Shown here: one piece after another, positions 1 to 7,346 of the stretch
How positions within the stretch are numbered: position 1 is the first letter of the stretch
Layout: every line of letters begins with the position of its first letter
Assembly: GCA_002069025.1 (NCBI GenBank)
Contig: MWBK01000058.1
Coordinates: 1 to 9,490 of the forward strand
Source of the DNA: Bacteroidetes bacterium ADurb.Bin302
Lineage (GTDB): Bacteria; Bacteroidota; Bacteroidia; Bacteroidales; Paludibacteraceae
Length of the DNA stretch: 9,490 bases
Reading direction: 5' to 3'
Made by a program: the position numbers and the translations under genes
Notes under the pieces: generated by a model
What the model saw: the letters and a program-made list of their open reading frames with translations, nothing else
What the model was told of the DNA's origin: nothing
Databases searched by the model: none

Positions 1-725
1 TTGAAACAGAAAGAGGTGTTATTATGGATGGTGATAAACCTGAGCATTTACTTGAGGCAATTCCTGTAATGGGTAGTTATTGTGATTTGATAGGAGTTCG
101 TTCATTTGCGGGTTTAGAAAATAAAAAATTTGATTACGAAGAAACAATTTTAAATCAGTTTATCAAATATTCAGGTAGACCTGTATTTAGTATGGAGTCT
201 GCTACTTGTCATCCTTTGCAGGCTTTTGCTGACTTAATTACAATAGAACAATATAAAGAAAATACAAGGCCTAAGGTAGTATTAACCTGGGCTCCTCATC
301 CAAAAGCATTGCCGCAAGCTGTTCCAAACTCTTTTGCTGATTTTATGAATGCGGCTGATGTAGATTTTGTGATTACTCATCCAAAGGGATATGAGTTGGC
401 CGAACAGTTTGTACGTGGAGCAAAAGTAGAATACGATCAACGTAAGGCATTTGAGGGTGCTGATTTTATATATGCAAAAAATTGGTCTGCTTATGCTGAT
501 CCTAATTATGGCAAGATAATTAGTAAAGATATGTCATGGACAGTTGATACAGAAAAAATGAATTTGACTAATAATGCATTCTTTATGCATTGCTTGCCTG
601 TTCGTAGAAATATGATTGTAACTGATGATGTTATTGAGAGTCCGCGTTCTTTGGTGATACCTGAGGCCGCAAATCGTGTGGTATCTGCTCAAACTGTAAT
701 AAAGAGGATACTAGAATCTTTATAA
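1..725 (+). CDS. argF': N-succinylornithine carbamoyltransferase, 5'-truncated by the window edge
   Basis: This enzyme transfers the carbamoyl group of carbamoyl phosphate to N2-succinyl-L-ornithine in the cytoplasmic, succinylated arginine pathway of Bacteroidetes. The reading frame is open from base 3 (Glu-Thr-Glu-Arg-Gly-Val-Ile precede the ATG at 24, as in the B. fragilis enzyme as I remember it), so that ATG is internal. About 78 N-terminal residues, including the carbamoyl-phosphate loop (S-x-R-T-R), lie outside. Visible motifs are MDGDKPEH (24-47), HPLQ (210-221), the proline-rich loop AVPNSF and the catalytic HCLPVRRN (588-611). The Pro codon at 39-41 is at the position where acetylornithine enzymes carry Glu (Glu92 in Xanthomonas), and this residue separates succinyl- from acetyl-ornithine specificity. 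One oddity is Cys (207-209) just before HPLQ, where I recall Arg in relatives. The gene is convergent with the tra operon and looks like host chromosome. The family call is firm; the substrate call rests mainly on the Pro. Confidence 0.93.
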   Translation, partial: ETERGVIMDGDKPEHLLEAIPVMGSYCDLIGVRSFAGLENKKFDYEETILNQFIKYSGRPVFSMESATCHPLQAFADLITIEQYKENTRPKVVLTWAPHPKALPQAVPNSFADFMNAADVDFVITHPKGYELAEQFVRGAKVEYDQRKAFEGADFIYAKNWSAYADPNYGKIISKDMSWTVDTEKMNLTNNAFFMHCLPVRRNMIVTDDVIESPRSLVIPEAANRVVSAQTVIKRILESL

Positions 726-737
726 GTAAATCTCAGT

Positions 738-754
738 TTACAAATTTGCAACAA
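738..754. repeat. 17-bp direct repeat, copy 1 (intergenic)
   Basis: TTACAAATTTGCAACAA matches 843-859 at 16 of 17 bases in the same orientation (G748 versus A853). The copies are 105 bp apart and lie on either side of the terminator hairpin. Similarity stops sharply at both ends. Read on the minus strand in the frame of the neighbouring lipoprotein gene, this copy would also spell V-A-N-L-stop, so it may be a leftover of an earlier gene end. Chance is not excluded in AT-rich DNA. Confidence 0.55.
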
Positions 755-757
755 ATT

Positions 758-794
758 AAAAAAGGGGTTCACATTTGATGTGAGCCCCTTTTTT
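758..794. terminator. Rho-independent terminator, probably bidirectional
   Basis: The arms AAAGGGGTTCACAT (761-774) and ATGTGAGCCCCTTT (778-791) pair over 14 bp with a single G-T wobble (768/784) and a 3-base loop. A-T pairs extend the stem outward to 758/794. A T run follows on the plus strand, and on the minus strand the A-rich stretch before the stem reads as a T run. The hairpin lies 32 bases after the argF' stop and about 50 bases after the lipoprotein stop on the other strand, so it can end both convergent transcripts. Confidence 0.9.
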
Positions 795-842
795 CAAATG
801 ATAAATACTTTTATGGAATTATTATAATGATGGATATGGATA

Positions 843-859
843 TTACAAATTTACAACAA
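843..859. repeat. 17-bp direct repeat, copy 2 (over the lipoprotein stop codon)
   Basis: TTACAAATTTACAACAA is the partner of 738-754. On the minus strand it encodes the last codons and stop of the lipoprotein gene (V-V-N-L-stop). Its position at the very end of the operon, next to a presumed chromosomal gene, makes it a candidate trace of recombination at an element edge or of a replaced 3' end. Confidence 0.55.
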
Positions 860-1640
860 CTGTGTTCCACTTACTCCACAAACCCAAAGCGTCTTTAGCA
901 CGCACTGCTATAATATGGGTTCCGGCAGTTTGAAATGCGTGTTTTACACTTGTAAGTGGAGTCGAAATAATGTATGTTCCTTCAGACGCTGCCATTCCTG
1001 GATTTGGTGAAATACTATTTGGATTTTCTACCTCGTAACTAGATCTATCATAATCAATTGTTCCGTCAATTAAGTATTCATAAGCTACTATAGTATCTCC
1101 GTCAGGATCTGTCGTTTTATCCGATGAAATCATGTATTCCATATCTTTGATAAGATCTAATTTTATGCTTGGAACGGGGGGCTCGTTATCACAAGACAAC
1201 AAATTTATTACAGCCTCTCCTTTGTCTCCGTAGTAATCGTTAACATAAATTATAATTGTCATTTTTACAATTTTGTCTAGTAATGTTGCTGTTGGCAAAT
1301 TGTCTTTTAATACTAAACGCCCGGACTCAGGATATAATTCATAGCTTATGTAATCCTGCGTTCCTTGAATGTTTAGTACTGAATAAGTTACTTCGCTCTC
1401 ACTACCTAAAAAATCATCCTCATAATCAAAATAAACAATCTTTTCTTCTCCGTGCCTTATGATTAAGTCTATACTTTGTAAAGAATCGGAAAAATCGCGT
1501 ATTCCCTCCGATATACAAATCTTAGGAGCTTCATTTAATGTATGAAACAAATCAACTCGCGACTCGCATGATGTAATACATATAGCGAAACAAAATGCAC
1601 ATAACAATTTTATAAAACGAATAATATTTAATTTTTTCAT
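843..1640 (-). CDS. PKD-like lipoprotein ending the tra operon
   Basis: I do not recognise this 265-residue protein as a named family. Residues 1-24 form a lysine-led hydrophobic signal ending in I-T-S before Cys25, which fits a signal-peptidase-II lipobox. The acidic residue after the Cys (CESRVD) might favour surface display, but it is not a strong Bacteroidetes lipoprotein export signal. Residues about 35-150 are beta-rich and cadherin- or Ig-like, ending in a V-N-D-x-Y-G-x-K-G-E-A pattern. Residues about 152-265 look like a PKD or related beta-sandwich: D178-P-D-G-D follows S-S-D-K-T-T, and a closing strand reads A-G-T-H-I-I-A-V-R-A-K-D-A-L-G. The start lies 3 bases after the stop of the large surface gene, so the two are almost certainly translated from one message. 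The likely role is an outer-membrane partner of that protein or of the conjugation machine. Adhesion, recognition and surface exclusion are all possible. Confidence 0.8.
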   Translation of the reverse strand: MKKLNIIRFIKLLCAFCFAICITSCESRVDLFHTLNEAPKICISEGIRDFSDSLQSIDLIIRHGEEKIVYFDYEDDFLGSESEVTYSVLNIQGTQDYISYELYPESGRLVLKDNLPTATLLDKIVKMTIIIYVNDYYGDKGEAVINLLSCDNEPPVPSIKLDLIKDMEYMISSDKTTDPDGDTIVAYEYLIDGTIDYDRSSYEVENPNSISPNPGMAASEGTYIISTPLTSVKHAFQTAGTHIIAVRAKDALGLWSKWNTVVVNL

Positions 1641-1643
1641 GAC

Positions 1644-4600
1644 TTACTTTTTGACAATTCTAATAATTTTACCTTCAATATTCAACAAATACCCACCTGA
1701 TTGCAACCCACTTAAGTCCAATTCTTGATTCTCTCTATCAGAATATCCTGACAGCAATATTCTACCGATTAAATCGACTATTTTATAAGAATAATTTTTC
1801 AAATTTGTCTTTACATACAAAACATAATTTTCATCAGACAATATTGTTGGATTAGCAGTAATACATAATTCGCTTGAAGCTTTTAATTTATCGTCTTCGA
1901 CTTCATTTGCAAAAAATGACATATCATATACAGAATTACTGCTCGAATTACTTACATATATATTTTCAGCTGTTATATTTCCAACGCAGCCTTTTTTATT
2001 TGTAGCTGTCAAACGTATTTTGTTCTGACCGGTATTATATAAATAACATATAGGATTCTCAATATAAGAAGTTGTGCCTTTGATTTCGTAACCTCTATAA
2101 TATTGCAATTCTAATGTCCATACATATTTATCAGCATTCTGTGTTTGATTATTTAATTGAATTCTAGCACCTGGTTGAACAACAAAATACTCATCCGGAT
2201 ATTCTAAGATTTCGCTTTCTACTCCATCGATCGTGATTGAAAAATCGGGAATCATCGAAATAACACTAATTGGAATGTTTACATCTGCAGTTCTGCTACC
2301 ATTTAATATATTTTCGCGATATACAGATATAATAAAATCATGTGTGCTATTATAAAAAGAGCAAATATTCTGGGTGTTGTCTCCATAAGGCTTAAGTGTA
2401 ATAGATGGATCGTCTGTTCTCCAATGATAAATAGTATTTTTACTATCTTCCAAATTTTCTGCAATTTCAACATCTACATAAGTTCCGGCACATTTGCCAT
2501 CGTTTATTACATATATACCGGTTTCATCGATAGGATTTTCTATATACAAAGACAGAATATTACTTGTATCTCTAACTTGTGTTGATAGATCTCCACCAGC
2601 TCTTGACATAACAATACGCGCAATATCTATTGGCCGGTCAATTATCAATTTACCTTGAGCTAATGATACACGTGACGCAGAAGCCGTTCCCTTGCCATTG
2701 TCGGTATATTCAGAAAGTTTTTGCCAAACGCCACCTTGAACCCTATATATCCATTGATATAAATATGAATAGTTGTTTGTTTTTTCTTCTGGGATTCCAT
2801 ATCCTCCTGAAACAGTAAGACCTGAAATTGCTGGACTATCTTCCCCTGGAGTTACATATATATTAGATTTTTCCATATCAGTAGCCTTGGAAAATGATAT
2901 TATGTTATCCTCAATTCCATTAAAATATTTTATATGTAAGCGCACACTATCAGAGTAGCAATTATTTTGTGATTGCTTTTTTTTGATATAAAATAATGCA
3001 TCTGCGTTATCATTAGTGTGATTTTTTAATATGGTAGTGTTTTCTTTATCAAACAATTTCCAATCATTTAATGTTATATAATTCGATTTTAATTGTTGAA
3101 GTAGATTCTCATTTTCTAATTTTTCTCTATCCGCACACCAATTACGAATATAGGAAACAGAGATGTCATCTATTTTATTTCCGGTTTCTTCGGCAAAATC
3201 CCAGTTTCTATCAGAAATATATTTTTCACATTCTGTTTTAGACAACGTACTGAAATCCGTGATATTCAATTTAGGAATTACATATGGAACTACATTTCTG
3301 ACATAAAATTCAGTTTCATTAATATTTTCATCATTTAAAATTAAATTCACATCTTTATTTCTGAGTGCTAACATTGTTATTATGTTGTTATCTTCGTCTA
3401 TTGATGTTATTTGAGCATCAGATTCTATTTTGTCTTTCTGTATATTTTCTTGCGGATTAGCATAAATGAATATATCTTTATATAAACGATAATGTCCTAT
3501 ACTAATAACACAACGATAATGTAAAGAATCTCCCAAATATGCAATAGTGTACTTATTTTTACTTGATATAAATATTTCTTTTTCTTTATCTATTTTATAT
3601 ATCGCATACTTTGCAATAGATTTAATTTGATCTATTTCTTCTTGTTGCACCATAGGTGATTTGACCAAATCAAAACTAAATTCCTTTATACTAGGTTGCT
3701 CTCCATAACATACATATTGCTTTTCAGGAAACGAACCTATTGAGATGTTTTCATTGTTCAGTGTTGAGTATGGTGAATATGTATAATAATCGTTAGATGC
3801 TATCTTAATGTAATACAAATTATTATCACCTCTATAATTATATAAATCATCACGCTGTGCATTAGAAAAAGTACGTAAAACACATATCGGTCTAAAATAA
3901 AGTTTATCTCGGTTCTTTAAGATTGTAGACGATAGTAATAAATCTTTATCATCTATTACTATACCAAAATCATAATCTTGTGCAGATTTGATATAAGTTG
4001 AAAAAGATGATTTAGAGTTTAAGATCTGCCAATTATGAGTATCTGTAGAAATCTCCCACAAATATTCAGGTGCATAAATGCTCGATGAATAGGAGCCAAA
4101 ATCTACGTCCTTCCCGCGCAGAATTATTAAATCTTCCTCTGTAATTAATATGCTGTCTTCTACAGAAACAACCGGTGTAACACATTGCTTCCTAATTTGT
4201 TTTTCTGACTCCTCAAATGGTTTAAACTTAACCCTTGGAACAACCTCGAAAGATAAGGTGTTATTACTTTTCGGAAAATATAGAGCAGATGCACCAATAT
4301 TATAAAATGAAGAACCGTAATTTGGTCCATACTTTTCATACCCCATATGTGTAAATGCCTTATCCTTTAGCAACTCATTATGAGTTGTAATTCCTTTGTA
4401 CATATTTGCATTCCTAATCGAAAATACTGTCCCTGAAACATTGCCGATTTTACTTCCTTTTACGATGTCCCTCAATCTGTAATGCCACTCAACCCAAATG
4501 CTCTTGTCTGTATTTGTACTATATCCAAATGCATCTGATAATCCATCATCATATAAAGATAGAATTGCTTTATCATAATTTCCGTCATTTTTAGAACACT

Positions 4601-5663
4601 CTATTAGTTTTTTATTCTTAAAACGATAATAATTATCCAATCCTATATAGTTCTGTAAATACTGTTTTTCCTCCGGATTATCATTAAGATATTCAATATA
4701 TTCACTTTGTTCTACACCATCACAATATTTGCTCCAACACGAATTTTTTGGCAGACTAAAAATATATTCTCCTATCATTGGAGGTTCAGAAGGTCCTACT
4801 CCAGCTAAACACGTAGAATATGCATAGTACTTATTAGTTCCAATCATTTTAATAGCAGAAAGATTTGCAGTATCTAATTTGACTGCCACAACAGCATTCG
4901 GATGATCATAAACTACATTTTTCTCATATGCACCGGTTCTATAACGAGGATTAGAAATTCCATTGTAATTAATTATTGGCATAGTAGATTGTGTACGCAT
5001 AAAGCAAACCGTATTTCCTACAACATTTTTCCTGATTTCCAAATTCTGAATTTTTGTGTATGATGGATTATCTTGTATCGCAACACCTCCTTGTTCTGTG
5101 TTATTATTAATCATAGAATCCCAAATAACAGACGGTTTAATCGAGAAAACAACGACTATATAACATTGCGAATCAAATGGAATTGAGGATACATCTATGT
5201 TTTGTGATACATTAATAGAATGCTTATTTTGAAATGAAGCATATTTTCTATTACTAACGGGAACACCGGGTTCAATCATTGAAATATCAGATAAACTTAT
5301 TAAACCTGATTCATATAGCCATTTAGAAACATTGCCATTTGAAGACAAGGCATAGCCAATTTTATAACTATATACAAATGATTTAATCTTATAAGATCTT
5401 TGAAATAGAGAAGTTGCTGCACGTCTTCTAAAATTAAACCAAGACATATTAACCGAGAAATTAACTGTTTGTTGATTTCCGGATACCAATATATTAGCTA
5501 CATCCACTTGGCTCTCTGTCAAGTATGGAAATTCAGCCATGGATTCTCTTATTGGTTTACCATTCCAATAATTGTTATTGTCTCCCCAATACTCTTCATA
5601 TGCTTGTACATATCCTATGGATAAAATACTCACGATGATAAGGGATAAAATGTATTTATTCAT
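1644..5663 (-). CDS. Giant T9SS-exported surface protein with Ig/PKD-like domains
   Basis: This 1339-residue protein has no name I recognise. Residues 1-21 are a Sec signal peptide (likely cut after V-Q-A). The C-terminal ~75 residues (about 1265-1339) match the T9SS type A sorting domain: A-N-P-T, then Y-K-I-V-D-L-I-G-R-I-L-L-S-G, then L-D-L-S-G-L-Q-S-G-G-Y-L-L, ending I-R-I-V-K-K. Such domains send proteins through T9SS and are normally removed as the protein is fixed to the surface. The middle holds several divergent Ig/PKD-like modules, marked by a core Trp in a Y-x-W setting at W536, W971, W1081 and W1182, and by closing strands such as K-I-R-L-T-A-T-N-K-K-G-C. Residues 22 to about 500 resemble nothing I know. 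The gene starts 26 bases after traO, with no clear terminator or promoter between, and is followed 3 bases later by the lipoprotein gene. An adhesin or mating-pair stabilising role is inferred from context only. Confidence 0.88.
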   Translation of the reverse strand: MNKYILSLIIVSILSIGYVQAYEEYWGDNNNYWNGKPIRESMAEFPYLTESQVDVANILVSGNQQTVNFSVNMSWFNFRRRAATSLFQRSYKIKSFVYSYKIGYALSSNGNVSKWLYESGLISLSDISMIEPGVPVSNRKYASFQNKHSINVSQNIDVSSIPFDSQCYIVVVFSIKPSVIWDSMINNNTEQGGVAIQDNPSYTKIQNLEIRKNVVGNTVCFMRTQSTMPIINYNGISNPRYRTGAYEKNVVYDHPNAVVAVKLDTANLSAIKMIGTNKYYAYSTCLAGVGPSEPPMIGEYIFSLPKNSCWSKYCDGVEQSEYIEYLNDNPEEKQYLQNYIGLDNYYRFKNKKLIECSKNDGNYDKAILSLYDDGLSDAFGYSTNTDKSIWVEWHYRLRDIVKGSKIGNVSGTVFSIRNANMYKGITTHNELLKDKAFTHMGYEKYGPNYGSSFYNIGASALYFPKSNNTLSFEVVPRVKFKPFEESEKQIRKQCVTPVVSVEDSILITEEDLIILRGKDVDFGSYSSSIYAPEYLWEISTDTHNWQILNSKSSFSTYIKSAQDYDFGIVIDDKDLLLSSTILKNRDKLYFRPICVLRTFSNAQRDDLYNYRGDNNLYYIKIASNDYYTYSPYSTLNNENISIGSFPEKQYVCYGEQPSIKEFSFDLVKSPMVQQEEIDQIKSIAKYAIYKIDKEKEIFISSKNKYTIAYLGDSLHYRCVISIGHYRLYKDIFIYANPQENIQKDKIESDAQITSIDEDNNIITMLALRNKDVNLILNDENINETEFYVRNVVPYVIPKLNITDFSTLSKTECEKYISDRNWDFAEETGNKIDDISVSYIRNWCADREKLENENLLQQLKSNYITLNDWKLFDKENTTILKNHTNDNADALFYIKKKQSQNNCYSDSVRLHIKYFNGIEDNIISFSKATDMEKSNIYVTPGEDSPAISGLTVSGGYGIPEEKTNNYSYLYQWIYRVQGGVWQKLSEYTDNGKGTASASRVSLAQGKLIIDRPIDIARIVMSRAGGDLSTQVRDTSNILSLYIENPIDETGIYVINDGKCAGTYVDVEIAENLEDSKNTIYHWRTDDPSITLKPYGDNTQNICSFYNSTHDFIISVYRENILNGSRTADVNIPISVISMIPDFSITIDGVESEILEYPDEYFVVQPGARIQLNNQTQNADKYVWTLELQYYRGYEIKGTTSYIENPICYLYNTGQNKIRLTATNKKGCVGNITAENIYVSNSSSNSVYDMSFFANEVEDDKLKASSELCITANPTILSDENYVLYVKTNLKNYSYKIVDLIGRILLSGYSDRENQELDLSGLQSGGYLLNIEGKIIRIVKK

Positions 5664-5689
5664 GATTGTAAATTATAAGTTATATTTGA

Positions 5690-6229
5690 TTATTTAATAT
5701 GAAAACGCATACCTGCACTAAACAATGGTCGAAAGTAATAATAATGGCCAGTGTCATAAAATCCATAATTAAAATTTTCTTGAGCAGACAACACAAATGA
5801 TAATTCAGGTATTGCATACATCTCAAGATTTAAACCTAAATCGCATCCAACCGTTACTCCATTTGAATTTATACTCATATCTGAATTGTTCCACCAGTCC
5901 CAACCTATTATTGCATGTCCGTAAAGATGAAGATAAATCCAAGTTAGAGGTTGCCACACAGAAGCTTCAACACCATTTGATAATGACAACCCCATAAAAT
6001 CAGACTGTTCAAACTTGCCTTTCTCAAAGTCAATATTTGTGGAAAATGACCAATATTTTGCCCAATAATAATTATATGATAATCCTACATCCCAACTATT
6101 CCCAAACCCGGTTCCTGCTCGTAATCCAATACTATTTATTCCTTTAATGTGGGTTAGGTTTGTTTTACCATAAACGGAGAATGACATTGCCATAAATAGT
6201 AATAACCAAAATAAATTTCTTTTTTGCAT
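5690..6229 (-). CDS. traO: Conjugative transposon protein TraO, small predicted outer-membrane barrel
   Basis: The protein has 179 residues, close to the ~190 usual for TraO of Bacteroides conjugative transposons. A Sec signal (about residues 1-22, cut near V-Y-G) is followed by alternating polar and aromatic strands: G-L-R-A-G-T-G-F-G, a Y-N-Y-Y-W-A-K-Y-W stretch, and a final strand ending M-R-F-H-I-K. This suggests a small beta-barrel in the outer membrane. The family name rests on the closing pattern (S-F-V-L-S-A-Q-E-N-F-N-Y-G to the end), which lines up with remembered TraO proteins, and on its place directly after traN. It starts 22 bases after the traN stop. In CTnDOT-type elements traP and traQ would follow; here a T9SS-exported giant does. 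Its exact role in the mating channel is not established. A generic outer-membrane barrel is the alternative. Confidence 0.82.
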   Translation of the reverse strand: MQKRNLFWLLLFMAMSFSVYGKTNLTHIKGINSIGLRAGTGFGNSWDVGLSYNYYWAKYWSFSTNIDFEKGKFEQSDFMGLSLSNGVEASVWQPLTWIYLHLYGHAIIGWDWWNNSDMSINSNGVTVGCDLGLNLEMYAIPELSFVLSAQENFNYGFYDTGHYYYFRPLFSAGMRFHIK

Positions 6230-6251
6230 AGTGATTAATTATGATAAAGTT

Positions 6252-7346
6252 TCAAATATTTTTTGCTTTTAAAATTTCAGTATGAGACACAGAAAAACGT
6301 AAATGTCTTCCTCCATTTTTTTCGAATACCTCAAAATATAGAATTCTGTTTGGTGGCAGTGTAAATCTTTTCAGAAAAAATATTAAGGACATACTTGAAT
6401 CTCCTTTGAGTATAGATTTATTTACATTGTTTGGATAATAAACATATATAGGAGATAATTCTTCTTCTTGAACAGCTGTTTTTTTATCGGTCTTCTTATC
6501 TTGAACATACACTTTTATAAAATCTATCTCATAATCAATACTATTATTGTTAGTCAAATTAAGACGAAATAATAGCACATCATCTTTACAATAAAGTCCG
6601 GAAAGAGAGAAACACATTCTCTGTTTTATTATTCCGATATTATTAATTGAATGCTTTTCTGAGAACACATACTCGCCTAGTTTTTGCATTTGAAGATTAT
6701 TGACTGCTGCATTTTTAAACAAAACCGAAGACTCTGAAGTTGCTGTTAAAATTGAATGGTTTGTTGCTATTTGTACCGATAAATCCGCAGGATTTTGATT
6801 TGGAACCAAAAGGAAAGGACAAATAACACCGGATTTGGTTACAACTACAAACGAAGTTGAATCAAAATCAGATTTTAAAGCTTTTACTTTTACTATATTT
6901 TCAATCCCCTTAGCATAAGCTGCAATGACATTATTGTTTCCTACAAGTAAATCAGAAATTCTATCATCACATAAAAAATGAATTGTCTTTGTAGAAGAAA
7001 TGCCTATAGTGTCTTTTGAACTAATAAGACTTTCATTATTCCAAACCGCGAAATTAGGATTTTTCTCGTAGTAAACTTTAAATTCATAGAATTTCCCATC
7101 ACCAGTAACTACAGATAGTGTAGTTTCATGAAAATCAGGTACTTTAGCCTGAATGCTAAGCATTTTACCCGATGAAAGTTTGGAACCAAATATTTCGCTA
7201 CTTCCGAAATCTACATATTTAATTTCTGATTTGAAATCTAGTATAACAGTATGCAAATTACTCACAGCTAAAGAGTCTTCTAAAGCATTTGCGGTTAGAC
7301 ACGACATCCCAAACAGAACTATAATCAAATGTCTAATGATTTTCAT
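6252..7346 (-). CDS. traN: Conjugative transposon protein TraN (DUF4138, VirB9-like)
   Basis: TraN is thought to be the periplasmic or outer-membrane VirB9-like part of the conjugative type IV secretion core, binding TraM and TraO. Residues 1-21 are a signal peptide with a clear L-T-A-N-A cleavage site. The N-terminal domain carries the family pattern I-K-Y-V-D-F-G-S (about 41-48) and V-V-T-G-D-G-K-F-Y-E-F (about 79-89). The C-terminal half has the best-conserved block: L-T-N-N-N-S-I-D-Y-E-I-D-F-I, then D283-K-K-T-D-K-K-T-A-V-Q-E, then F-E-K-N-G-G-R-H ending at H348. At 364 residues it is somewhat longer than the ~300-330 I associate with the family. Its ATG (7344-7346) lies inside the end of traM, a 14-base overlap that suggests coupled translation. 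The family call is secure. Confidence 0.95.
   Translation of the reverse strand: MKIIRHLIIVLFGMSCLTANALEDSLAVSNLHTVILDFKSEIKYVDFGSSEIFGSKLSSGKMLSIQAKVPDFHETTLSVVTGDGKFYEFKVYYEKNPNFAVWNNESLISSKDTIGISSTKTIHFLCDDRISDLLVGNNNVIAAYAKGIENIVKVKALKSDFDSTSFVVVTKSGVICPFLLVPNQNPADLSVQIATNHSILTATSESSVLFKNAAVNNLQMQKLGEYVFSEKHSINNIGIIKQRMCFSLSGLYCKDDVLLFRLNLTNNNSIDYEIDFIKVYVQDKKTDKKTAVQEEELSPIYVYYPNNVNKSILKGDSSMSLIFFLKRFTLPPNRILYFEVFEKNGGRHLRFSVSHTEILKAKNI

Noticed and set aside
24..725. Complete short carbamoyltransferase starting at the ATG at 24
   Set aside because: The frame stays open to the window edge and the residues before this ATG match the family, so the gene is cut by the window rather than starting here.
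826..841. Short GGATAT tandem repeat after the lipoprotein stop
   Set aside because: Only two units in AT-rich DNA; too short to carry meaning.
1256..1462. Plus-strand reading frame of 68 codons
   Set aside because: It lies antisense within the lipoprotein gene, has no family resemblance and is a frame shadow. The same applies to the plus-strand frames at 2340-2585, 2630-2818, 2773-2958, 5797-5997, 7153-7380, 8060-8302 and 8534-8815.
5664..5689. Internal promoter before the giant surface gene
   Set aside because: The 26-base AT-rich gap contains TATAATTTAC on the minus strand, but it lacks a proper Bacteroidetes TAnnTTTG box and a matching -33 element, so I could not support it.
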